From the IMG/VR virus record IMGVR_UViG_3300029319_000128, positions 18,353-41,286 of that record: 22,934 bases of DNA; one strand, 5' to 3'. The stretch is from a virus. The position numbers and the translations under genes are program-made. The notes under the pieces were generated by a model. It was not told where the DNA came from and ran no database searches. It was given only the letters and a program-made list of their open reading frames with translations. Shown here in pieces: positions 15,792 through 22,281 of the stretch (within the stretch, counting starts at the first letter, position 1; each line of letters begins with the position of its first letter).

Positions 15792-16729
15792 GCATATCCT
15801 TTCAGGTTTAATAATTGATCAAACAAACTCGTCCATTCTTTTGCTCTCATGTCCCAATTGTAAAAAGTTCTGTAATACTTCATTTGATCTTTTAATCTGT
15901 CATGAAGAACGGGTTCATGATAGTTATCAGCAACAAACTCAATAATGACCTTAAATTTTTTTGCTAAAGTATACATATCTGTTTCATAATTTACATAATG
16001 AGCATACTCAGTACAGGTTTCAAACAACGCTCCAAAATTTGTTACAACTGCCATATTGCCAGCAGCCATTGCTTCAATAGCGGATATGCAACAAGTTTCC
16101 TCCCAAATAGATGGGTAAGCAAAAATCTGTGTCTTTTGCATAGCTTGTATTATTTCATTATTAGGTTTGTACCCGATATGATTAACATTTTTTAAGCTTT
16201 CCATTTTATCATACATAGGTTTGAATTGTTCATCATTATGTTTTTCAAATGCGCTGCCATAAATTTTTGTTGAGCTGTAAACATCTAATGTAATATCATC
16301 TCTTTTTATTAATTCCATTGCGCCTAATAAAACGTTTAACCCACGCCAAGGAGTTGAAGTGTGTATTAATTTTATTGGATCTCCTTTTTTAAATTTTGGT
16401 CTTTCAATCCATTCTGTAGTTGGCAACGCGTTTTTGATGACACAACATTTATGTGTAGGTAATCCGAATGCATACCTAAATTTTTCATAGCACCAATGAG
16501 TATTAAAAACATACCAATCATACTTTCTATGGTTTTCTTTTATTCTAAACCAAGGAGCGATGTTTGGTTGGTCGTATGAATTTTTCATCCATAAGATATT
16601 AATTTTATCAGGATCTATAGGTTCTTTTTCTGGCACAGATGTAGTTATTTGAATTTTTTTAAAATAGCTTGGATCTATTCTTTTTTCTAACTCTGCGTAT
16701 TGAATTTCTGTTCCGCCTGCGGCTTTCAT
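15788..16729 (-). CDS. GT-B fold glycosyltransferase (GT4-like)
   Basis: A 313-residue GT4-type enzyme. It starts almost directly at the donor-domain-type GGTE (5-8), so the usual first strand before it is missing or very short. The C-terminal domain has HTSTPWRGLNVLL (123-135) and the EX7E donor-site motif around E211 and E219 (WEETCCISAIEAMAAG), followed by AVVTNFGALFE. This is the signature of retaining GT4 glycosyltransferases. It is compact compared with cellular GT4 enzymes (about 350-400 aa). Donor and acceptor sugars cannot be read from sequence. It overlaps both neighbours by 4 nt (ATGA), tying its translation to the 69-aa protein before it and the GT-A enzyme after it. Confidence 0.86.
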   Translation of the reverse strand: MKAAGGTEIQYAELEKRIDPSYFKKIQITTSVPEKEPIDPDKINILWMKNSYDQPNIAPWFRIKENHRKYDWYVFNTHWCYEKFRYAFGLPTHKCCVIKNALPTTEWIERPKFKKGDPIKLIHTSTPWRGLNVLLGAMELIKRDDITLDVYSSTKIYGSAFEKHNDEQFKPMYDKMESLKNVNHIGYKPNNEIIQAMQKTQIFAYPSIWEETCCISAIEAMAAGNMAVVTNFGALFETCTEYAHYVNYETDMYTLAKKFKVIIEFVADNYHEPVLHDRLKDQMKYYRTFYNWDMRAKEWTSLFDQLLNLKGYA

Positions 16730-16935
16730 TTTAAAGGCTCTTCTCCAACAACATCAAATCCTTTGGGTATGATAATTTTGACATCTCTTTTTATATCTTT
16801 TGGATCAGGATTTTCAAGCTTTACTTCTTCTTCATTTTTGTAAATCTTTCCTGTTTTTATATTGGATATTATTGTTTCAGCTTCACATTGAATTACTGGA
16901 ACCTTTTCTCCATTAATTATTGTGTATTTTGTCAT
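16726..16935 (-). CDS. Small conserved-looking phage protein, unknown (69 aa)
   Basis: A 69-residue, mostly beta-rich, charged protein. The first half alternates hydrophobic residues (YTIINGEKVPVIQCEAETII) and carries an IKTGKIYKNEEEV segment. The second half has PDPKDIKRDVKIIIPKGFDVVG. There is no signal peptide, membrane segment or recognised motif. It is coupled at both ends, TAATG to the preceding gene and ATGA to the GT-B gene, so it probably belongs with the structural or accessory set. I do not recognise a family. Confidence 0.6.
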   Translation of the reverse strand: MTKYTIINGEKVPVIQCEAETIISNIKTGKIYKNEEEVKLENPDPKDIKRDVKIIIPKGFDVVGEEPLK

Positions 16936-17264
16936 TAATTTCTATCTTGTTCTAGAATTGCTACTGTTCCTGTAACCACGCTAGTGTGACTTGATTTTAT
17001 TTTTAAAATATCATTTTCTTCAAATACTTTCACACCTGTTATTAAATCTGATGAGGTACCAGTTGCTAATGTTCTTTTTGAAAAATTAAAATCTGCAGAT
17101 GCTGAATTATCTCTTATAGACGCTGTCACACTTACGGTGCCACTACTTGAATTTAAAACTTGCACACTTTTAATCATTGCCACTGTCTCTGCAGGACAAG
17201 TATAAACTGATACTGGATTAGTTGTTGTTAGATTAAATTGTCTGTTTACAAATTTATTTGCCAT
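16935..17264 (-). CDS. Small beta-rich virion protein (candidate decoration/tail accessory)
   Basis: A 109-residue protein built almost entirely of Ser/Thr/Val-rich beta strands, for example VSVYTCPAETVAMIKSVQVLN, GTVSVTASIRDNS and VFEENDILKIKSS, ending in VAILEQDRN. The profile is a small beta-sandwich of the kind found in many marine phage genomes next to tail genes. It has no enzyme motif. A decoration or tail-accessory role is inferred from composition and position. An AAGGA ribosome site precedes the ATG, which overlaps the preceding stop as TAATG. Confidence 0.6.
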   Translation of the reverse strand: MANKFVNRQFNLTTTNPVSVYTCPAETVAMIKSVQVLNSSSGTVSVTASIRDNSASADFNFSKRTLATGTSSDLITGVKVFEENDILKIKSSHTSVVTGTVAILEQDRN

Positions 17265-17404
17265 TATCTTCCTTGTCGATTGTATTTCTTATACATCCGT
17301 TTTTCACTTTTGTTAAGGTTTTTTTTGTGTCTGCCAGGTCTTTTTCTGGGTTTTGTTCGTTCGTACCAAGCAGTTCCAAATTGACTTTTTTTCTTTTTAG
17401 CCAT
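17264..17404 (-). CDS. 46-aa highly basic microprotein
   Basis: A short frame of 46 residues, MAKKKKSQFGTAWY at the start and KKYNRQGR at the end. It contains 12 Lys and 7 Arg but only 2 Glu, and Trp and Tyr residues in the first 14. It is bounded by TAATG overlaps at both ends (17402-17406 and 17262-17266), which supports it as a real gene despite its size. No ribosome site is obvious, as expected for coupled translation. Strong positive charge suggests DNA, RNA or polyanion binding, for example in particle assembly; no function is known to me. Confidence 0.72.
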   Translation of the reverse strand: MAKKKKSQFGTAWYERTKPRKRPGRHKKNLNKSEKRMYKKYNRQGR

Positions 17405-17571
17405 TAATCATTTAAAAAGTAAGATATTGCTTCAGACTCCTCTTTTATATCCTGTGGGTAAGTGCTATTCAATGTTTGTATAATATTGTTTATATCTCTA
17501 CCAAATTGGTTCAAGTTTGATGGTTGATATTCTGGTGTTGCTTGTGAAACAATTTCATTTATTTTTGCCAT
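17404..17571 (-). CDS. 55-aa hypothetical microprotein
   Basis: A 55-residue frame opening MAKINEIVSQ and closing with a mostly acidic tail (QDIKEESEAISYFLND). It has no membrane segment or known motif and is predicted to be partly helical. An unusually strong AGGAGGT ribosome site lies about 8 nt before its ATG, and it overlaps the tail-hub stop and the next gene as TAATG. The ribosome site and coupling are the grounds for calling it. Net acidic, it pairs in position with the strongly basic 46-aa product after it. Confidence 0.68.
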   Translation of the reverse strand: MAKINEIVSQATPEYQPSNLNQFGRDINNIIQTLNSTYPQDIKEESEAISYFLND

Positions 17572-19772
17572 TATCTTCTACCTCCTATTTGTACATCTGC
17601 TCTAAAAGTTCCGAATCTCCAAGTTTGACCTGTCCCTGTATTTGCAATCTTAAAAGATGCAGCTCTGCCTCGTGACCTACAAAATATTTGTTTTGTGCTT
17701 GTCGTGACTGTGAAGGGTCCTGTAATTAAGGGTCCAGATGCTGATGAAGATCTTGTATCTGAGGGAAAGTCTCTTAAAAAAATAGTTACCTGAGCATTAC
17801 CAACTTGGTTTTTGAAGTCAGGAATAAACCGTGCTATTCTCATCATAAACTCACCATCTCCACCTTGATCAATATCAAAGTCTCCAGATTCTATTTGTGC
17901 TGGTATCGCTGTTGTTGTTCCATCAGCAAGAACTTGATCGTTTCCTGTTTCGTGTTCGTAGTACGTGGTAGCACCATTTGATATTCCAGGTATCTCTCCT
18001 TGTGATGGTGATTCAGATGCATTGTATGAAGTTGCAAGAGGTTTACCAAATACACCTTGATCAACCCAAGTAGTTCTTTTTAATAAAGCTCCATCATTAG
18101 TTGTCCAAACTCCACCAGGTATACTTTGTGAATCTCTTGTATTATAAGTTACAGATCTATCTACTGATGTAGATCCTGCTGTAGGATAAAACCAAGTTAT
18201 CTCATTAAATTTATCATTTACACCTGCGTGTACAATTAATTCAGCATCATTGTTTAAATCACCAAATACGTAGTCTTCAACTAAACAAGGGAGTTTTTTA
18301 ACAGATGCACCATCAAAGTAAAAGAAGCTATCTTCAGACATCCAATATATAATACCATCTACCTCTATTGCTGCATGTTGTGATATCAAACCACAGTTTG
18401 TACCAACTTGTTCAAAACCAAATGTGAACGGAGCACCAATAAATCTCATGGTAAATAAAGCTGTATCAGTCCAAATGTAATTACCATTTCTTCCAACTAG
18501 AGCACCCATAATTCTTGAACCATCAGCAAGTCTTTGTGTACCTGCTGTGTTGGTAGCTGTCGGTGTATAAACGTTTATATCTTCTTGGTCAGAGAATCTT
18601 AAAAACATATCATCTTGAGTGCTTGTTGTTCCTATTGTTGTTTCAGTACCAAAGAAACATAAGTGTCTGTCAGGTGTAGAAACGATCATATCTCTTGAAG
18701 CTGTTGGTGCACCCGTAACAAGCGTAGCTCTATTAGGATTTGATAAAGCACCTGCCGATGATGGATCCCATTCAACACAAACACTATTAAATATCAATGC
18801 AATTAGTTTTTGACCAAAATTAGTTAGCCTCCACTGACCTGGATCAAGTATTACTCCTGCAGCTGTAGCAGATCCCCATCCTGTATAACTTGATGCATCT
18901 TGAACCGTAGAGCCATTTGCGTGTGTTACATCTGAAGTTCCTCCCTGTCCTCTTGAAATTCCTGATATTGTATTTGTGGCCGTATTATTAGATGTGTATG
19001 TGACTAATTCTGCGTTAGCTCCTGATCCTATAAGTAAAGTTCCAGTTGCAGGCATAGTTGCTGATGATGTTAAAACAACTGACGTAGCTCCTGCAGCAAA
19101 AGTTCCTGAGTTGTTGATTGTTGTAGTTGAGGTTGTGGTTGTACCACCCCATTGTCCTGTTGCCCAACCAAATCCAGGTAATTGAAATCTTGGTCCTACT
19201 ACAAAGTAAGCATCCAAAGTCGCGGTTCCGGTAGTCGTGAAAGCAGTTCCTGATTCATTTTTTGACATTGTAATTGTAAAAGTAGTTGTTGTTGGAACTG
19301 TTTTAACTTCAAATGTTTGTGTGAAATCTGCAGCAGTAAATCCTGAAGATCCAGGAATTAAACTTACAGATGAGAAAACTATTAAATCTCCCTCAGCTAA
19401 ACCATGTCCTGTTCCTGTGCTTACTGTAACTGTAGGTGAACCATTTGTTGTTGTAAAACAATTAGTCATTCCTGCCTTTTGTTTTGAAGCATCTAATGGG
19501 TGGATATCGTAAAAAGTACCTTCATAGTAAATGTATAAAACTTTATCTGTACCAATGGCTGCATATCTATTGCCTGATAAGTCAAACCAAGTGTGTTGAT
19601 CTCTAGCCACACCTACAAGACTTGTTGCGCCTTTTTGTGACCAACCACCTATTTTTTCAGGTAGACCATATCTAAACCTTACGTACTGGCCCCCGGTCCA
19701 TCGTCCTTCAGCTCCTGTTTCAGTAATTTGTTTATCAAATCCTGGTATTAATTGTACTTTACGTAATGCCAT
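17571..19772 (-). CDS. P22 gp10-like tail hub / packaged DNA stabilisation protein
   Basis: A 733-residue beta-rich protein. Its N-terminus (LIPGFDKQITETGAEGRW, 8-25, then VRFRYGLPEKIGGW, 31-44) and its WRLTNFGQKLIA segment (314-325) match the gp10-like family of short-tailed phages, which forms the tail tube or hub and plugs the portal after packaging. Two extra modules are visible between these. One at about 110-170 has VSTGTGHGLAEGDLIVF and TTTTFTIT, like FCCH-type beta domains. One at about 215-292 has GTLLIGSGANAELVTYTS and SGISRGQGGTS. Both types recur in phage tail proteins as accessory domains. The ATG lacks a ribosome site. The next gene starts by TAATG. Family is fairly sure; precise position in the tail is by analogy. 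Confidence 0.78.
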   Translation of the reverse strand: MALRKVQLIPGFDKQITETGAEGRWTGGQYVRFRYGLPEKIGGWSQKGATSLVGVARDQHTWFDLSGNRYAAIGTDKVLYIYYEGTFYDIHPLDASKQKAGMTNCFTTTNGSPTVTVSTGTGHGLAEGDLIVFSSVSLIPGSSGFTAADFTQTFEVKTVPTTTTFTITMSKNESGTAFTTTGTATLDAYFVVGPRFQLPGFGWATGQWGGTTTTSTTTINNSGTFAAGATSVVLTSSATMPATGTLLIGSGANAELVTYTSNNTATNTISGISRGQGGTSDVTHANGSTVQDASSYTGWGSATAAGVILDPGQWRLTNFGQKLIALIFNSVCVEWDPSSAGALSNPNRATLVTGAPTASRDMIVSTPDRHLCFFGTETTIGTTSTQDDMFLRFSDQEDINVYTPTATNTAGTQRLADGSRIMGALVGRNGNYIWTDTALFTMRFIGAPFTFGFEQVGTNCGLISQHAAIEVDGIIYWMSEDSFFYFDGASVKKLPCLVEDYVFGDLNNDAELIVHAGVNDKFNEITWFYPTAGSTSVDRSVTYNTRDSQSIPGGVWTTNDGALLKRTTWVDQGVFGKPLATSYNASESPSQGEIPGISNGATTYYEHETGNDQVLADGTTTAIPAQIESGDFDIDQGGDGEFMMRIARFIPDFKNQVGNAQVTIFLRDFPSDTRSSSASGPLITGPFTVTTSTKQIFCRSRGRAASFKIANTGTGQTWRFGTFRADVQIGGRR

Positions 19773-19810
19773 AATATTAAGTATAAACTAAAAAACTCAT
19801 CCTATAAACC
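19773..19810 (-). promoter_or_regulatory. 38-nt gap with possible -10 box before the tail hub gene
   Basis: On the minus strand TATACT (19785-19780) matches TATAAT at five of six positions and ends 8 nt before ATG 19772, but no good -35 box precedes it. The following gene has no ribosome site, so a nearly leaderless transcript is possible. No terminator hairpin was seen. Confidence 0.28.
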
Positions 19811-20452
19811 CTATCCTATTTTTGGTATACCTAACATAGGTCTACCATCAAACTTATTTTTATCAGCAAATGGGCCATTAACATGATTATAATGTAAGAA
19901 AACTTGGCCACAAACTTGACCCTCAAAAGGTTTTCTCCAATGTTCTAAATCACAACCACTGTATACTAACATGTCTCCTACATCCAATAATACCTCTGTG
20001 CCTGCTGGCGCATTAGGTTTATGTATATTCTTTTGTTCGTTTATAACTGTATCAGCTCCTGTTCCATCAATAAATATTGGCCATGGATCTCCACCTAAAT
20101 TTAATGTTGTAGATATTTCACAGCTTGGTCTATCTTTATGTCTTTTTAATTCATCACCGTTTTTATATATTCTTGCATATGAATATGTCGGTACTAATTG
20201 CAAACCTGTTTTTTCAGCCATGACTGGTAGCATCTTTACCAATAAAGTTTCCATTACAGGATCTGAGTAATGTGAATATGTATTAGGTATTTGTTTGTCT
20301 TTCCATGTTCCAAGTAAACCTACATCATAAACAATATTATTATCATACATAAATTTTACAGCATCTCTCTTCAGTAAAAAATAATTAAATATGAAATTAG
20401 AAATATCGTATGATAAAGCGTTTTTGATTACTTGAAATTTATTAAAAGCCAT
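19811..20452 (-). CDS. 2OG-Fe(II) oxygenase-type protein
   Basis: A 213-residue protein of the 2-oxoglutarate/Fe(II) dioxygenase fold. The first half is helical; the double-stranded beta-helix starts near YSYARIYKNGDELKRHKD (90-107), giving the iron ligands H105 and D107. H171 in CDLEHWRKPF is the likely distal histidine, and CGQVFLHYNH closes the core. The arginine that usually binds the 2-oxoglutarate carboxylate about 10 residues after the distal histidine is not evident, so the co-substrate contact may differ. The enzyme would hydroxylate a protein, nucleic acid or small molecule; the substrate is unknown. It overlaps the previous oxygenase gene by 11 nt and is the last of four oxygenase-type genes, directly before the tail hub. 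Confidence 0.8.
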   Translation of the reverse strand: MAFNKFQVIKNALSYDISNFIFNYFLLKRDAVKFMYDNNIVYDVGLLGTWKDKQIPNTYSHYSDPVMETLLVKMLPVMAEKTGLQLVPTYSYARIYKNGDELKRHKDRPSCEISTTLNLGGDPWPIFIDGTGADTVINEQKNIHKPNAPAGTEVLLDVGDMLVYSGCDLEHWRKPFEGQVCGQVFLHYNHVNGPFADKNKFDGRPMLGIPKIG

Positions 20453-21020
20453 GTTGTATAAAATTAAAACTTACAGATATCCTTATATCATTACTCTTGT
20501 TTGGTTCAACACAATGCCATAACCAAGCAGGAAACATTATTATTCTTCCCTCAATCGGACTGATATGACACTCTCTCCATAAATGTTTAGGAGGCTTACC
20601 TTTAATTCTGGCAGGCATGTTTGTTTGTACACCTGGTCTTGGGTCATTACAAACTAACTCACCACAGTTTTCGGGAGCCTTTATATAATAAACTCCACTA
20701 AATAATGAATTAGGATGTATGTGTGGTCTGTTATATCCATTAGGATAATTTACATTTGCCCACATGTTTCCAAGAATTGGCTCTCTATCAAGCCATTCTT
20801 CTTTCCATATTTCTTTCATCATAATAAATAATTCATCTACTAATGGTTTGAAGACTGGTATTTTTTCCATTCCGTTTTGAGAGTGCCAACCATTCATGTT
20901 TGTTTTAGTTACACCATTATCTCTTTTTGACCACTCAAGTATTTCTTTTTCAAATAGTCTATTATCAATTTGTATATCTTTTCCATAAATTGTTGTTGGA
21001 AAAAATTGTTCTTTAATCAT
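20442..21020 (-). CDS. 2OG-Fe(II) oxygenase of the 2OG-FeII_Oxy_5 type
   Basis: A 192-residue protein. The segment GNMWANVNYPNGYNRPHIHP (84-103) followed by SGVYYIKAPENCGELVC and NDPRPG is the pattern of the 2OG-FeII_Oxy_5 family (TIGR02466-like). H100 or H102 is the first iron ligand; the HxD motif is replaced by HxH here, as is common in that family. The distal ligand is H169 in FPAWLWHCVEPN, and R180 in DIRISVSFN is the expected 2-oxoglutarate-binding arginine. The product should hydroxylate an unknown substrate. A GGAGG sequence lies upstream of the ATG, which overlaps the previous stop as ATGA. It sits second from the tail hub in the four-gene oxygenase cluster. Confidence 0.87.
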   Translation of the reverse strand: MIKEQFFPTTIYGKDIQIDNRLFEKEILEWSKRDNGVTKTNMNGWHSQNGMEKIPVFKPLVDELFIMMKEIWKEEWLDREPILGNMWANVNYPNGYNRPHIHPNSLFSGVYYIKAPENCGELVCNDPRPGVQTNMPARIKGKPPKHLWRECHISPIEGRIIMFPAWLWHCVEPNKSNDIRISVSFNFIQHGF

Positions 21021-21610
21021 CTAAAAGGTTTCCCTCCAAACCAAACTACTAAAGATTGTCTTACTCCTCTAGAAACTTTTTGAACCCTATGGTTTAAAAA
21101 AGATGCAAATACTATTGCATGTCCCTGTTTTAACTCTGCAAACTTACCAGGTGCCATTAATTCTAAATGTCCTCCTTCAAACTCAGACGGGTCATTTAAT
21201 AAAAGTGTCATCGATATTTTTCTTACTGGTGGTTCATGGGCCATGCTCACATCACAATCCATATGCCAATCATAAAATCCACCTACAGGATACTCAGTAA
21301 ATTGTGCGTTTTCTGTTACTTGTATATCTCCAAAACCAAAATGATTCTCATTTGCTTTTTGTATAAATTGATTTAGATCTTGATACATGTGAGCCATTTC
21401 CTGAAAAGGTATCCACGAAATTGTTGTAACTCTTTTGTTCGTATCTACTCCACCACCAGGTTTATTCATACCAACTTGTGCTTTTTTTGGTGGTTGTCTT
21501 CTTCCACATTCTATTATCTGTCTACATTGATCAGGTGTAAATAACGGAGTTGTAGTTTGAATAATCCAACTTTTCCATTTTGGTTCTGTTATTATTTTGT
21601 TTTCGTACAT
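21017..21610 (-). CDS. 2OG-Fe(II) oxygenase, prolyl-4-hydroxylase/PKHD type
   Basis: A 197-residue protein with a textbook HxD...H...R layout: H116 and D118 in GGFYDWHMDCD (110-120), H174 in FLNHRVQKV, and R184 (10 residues later) in RGVRQSLVVWF as the 2-oxoglutarate anchor. RKISMTLLLND (130-140) and GGHLELMAPGKF (146-157) are the core strands of the P4Hc domain. This resembles bacterial PKHD-type hydroxylases such as PiuC-like proteins. An AGAGGA ribosome site lies 8 nt before the ATG; the start overlaps the previous stop as TAATG and the stop overlaps the next start as ATGA. It is the clearest oxygenase in the cluster. Confidence 0.9.
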   Translation of the reverse strand: MYENKIITEPKWKSWIIQTTTPLFTPDQCRQIIECGRRQPPKKAQVGMNKPGGGVDTNKRVTTISWIPFQEMAHMYQDLNQFIQKANENHFGFGDIQVTENAQFTEYPVGGFYDWHMDCDVSMAHEPPVRKISMTLLLNDPSEFEGGHLELMAPGKFAELKQGHAIVFASFLNHRVQKVSRGVRQSLVVWFGGKPFR

Positions 21611-22281
21611 TACTGTATTCCTCTATGTTTTACAGGATCATATAACACATCCATGTTTGCAGCTAGTGTCCTTCTCATACCAGGCCCATTAAAAGGGTAA
21701 ACACAATGTCTCATATCATAAGGAAAAATAAAAAAATCTCCTGCTTCTACATTTGGAGAATAATCAACAGTTGAAAATTGTCCGCTTGCAGATCCTAAAA
21801 TTGATAATCTTCCATTTTGAGGTGAATCAGGTGCAGAATATTCAACACCAAAACTTTCTGGTAATTTTAAAATCATAACACTCGATAGTCCTGTAAATTG
21901 TTCTCCTTGGTGAATGTGAACCGGATTGTATTCATGTTGAAACATTTGATTAATCCAAACAGAATTAAAATGCAATTCAAATTTTCTTACCCTATTGAAT
22001 TTAAGGTAATGAATAAATCTTTCATGAAACCACCTTATAACATTTCTTGGTAAAAAATTATGTTTATTTATTTTACTCGTATCACTTCCATCATAAAATA
22101 AGCTATGTTCTTTTTCTATTTTTCCAATAAGCTGTTTGTTGGCAGGTTCTAATTGTTGATACTTTGATTCATAAATTTTATTTATGCTTAAATAAATATC
22201 TAATGGAACTTTATATCTTAATATTGATTGTCCTAAAAATACAAAATTAAAATTATTATTTTGGTTTTGCGTTGAGGTCAT
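21610..22281 (-). CDS. 2OG-Fe(II) oxygenase-like protein (HxH variant)
   Basis: A 223-residue protein. The first 100 residues are helical and charged. The conserved core begins with FELHFNSVWINQM and then HEYNPVHIHQGEQFTG (116-131), giving an HxH pair H122/H124 in place of HxD. Core strands follow (SSVMILKLPESFG and later FFIFPYDM), then H192 in RHCVYPF and R203 in MRRTLAANMDV as the likely distal ligand and 2-oxoglutarate arginine. It is therefore a plausible third kind of dioxygenase within the cluster, less certain than its neighbours because the aspartate ligand is missing. The first 25 nt of the gene overlap the preceding coiled-coil gene. Confidence 0.72.
   Translation of the reverse strand: MTSTQNQNNNFNFVFLGQSILRYKVPLDIYLSINKIYESKYQQLEPANKQLIGKIEKEHSLFYDGSDTSKINKHNFLPRNVIRWFHERFIHYLKFNRVRKFELHFNSVWINQMFQHEYNPVHIHQGEQFTGLSSVMILKLPESFGVEYSAPDSPQNGRLSILGSASGQFSTVDYSPNVEAGDFFIFPYDMRHCVYPFNGPGMRRTLAANMDVLYDPVKHRGIQ

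Noticed and set aside
19811-22281. TET/JBP-type DNA base oxidases as an explanation of the oxygenases
   Set aside because: The motifs fit PKHD and 2OG-FeII_Oxy_5 types rather than TET/JBP, and no DNA methylase or base-glucosylation gene set is seen. Kept only as a remote option.
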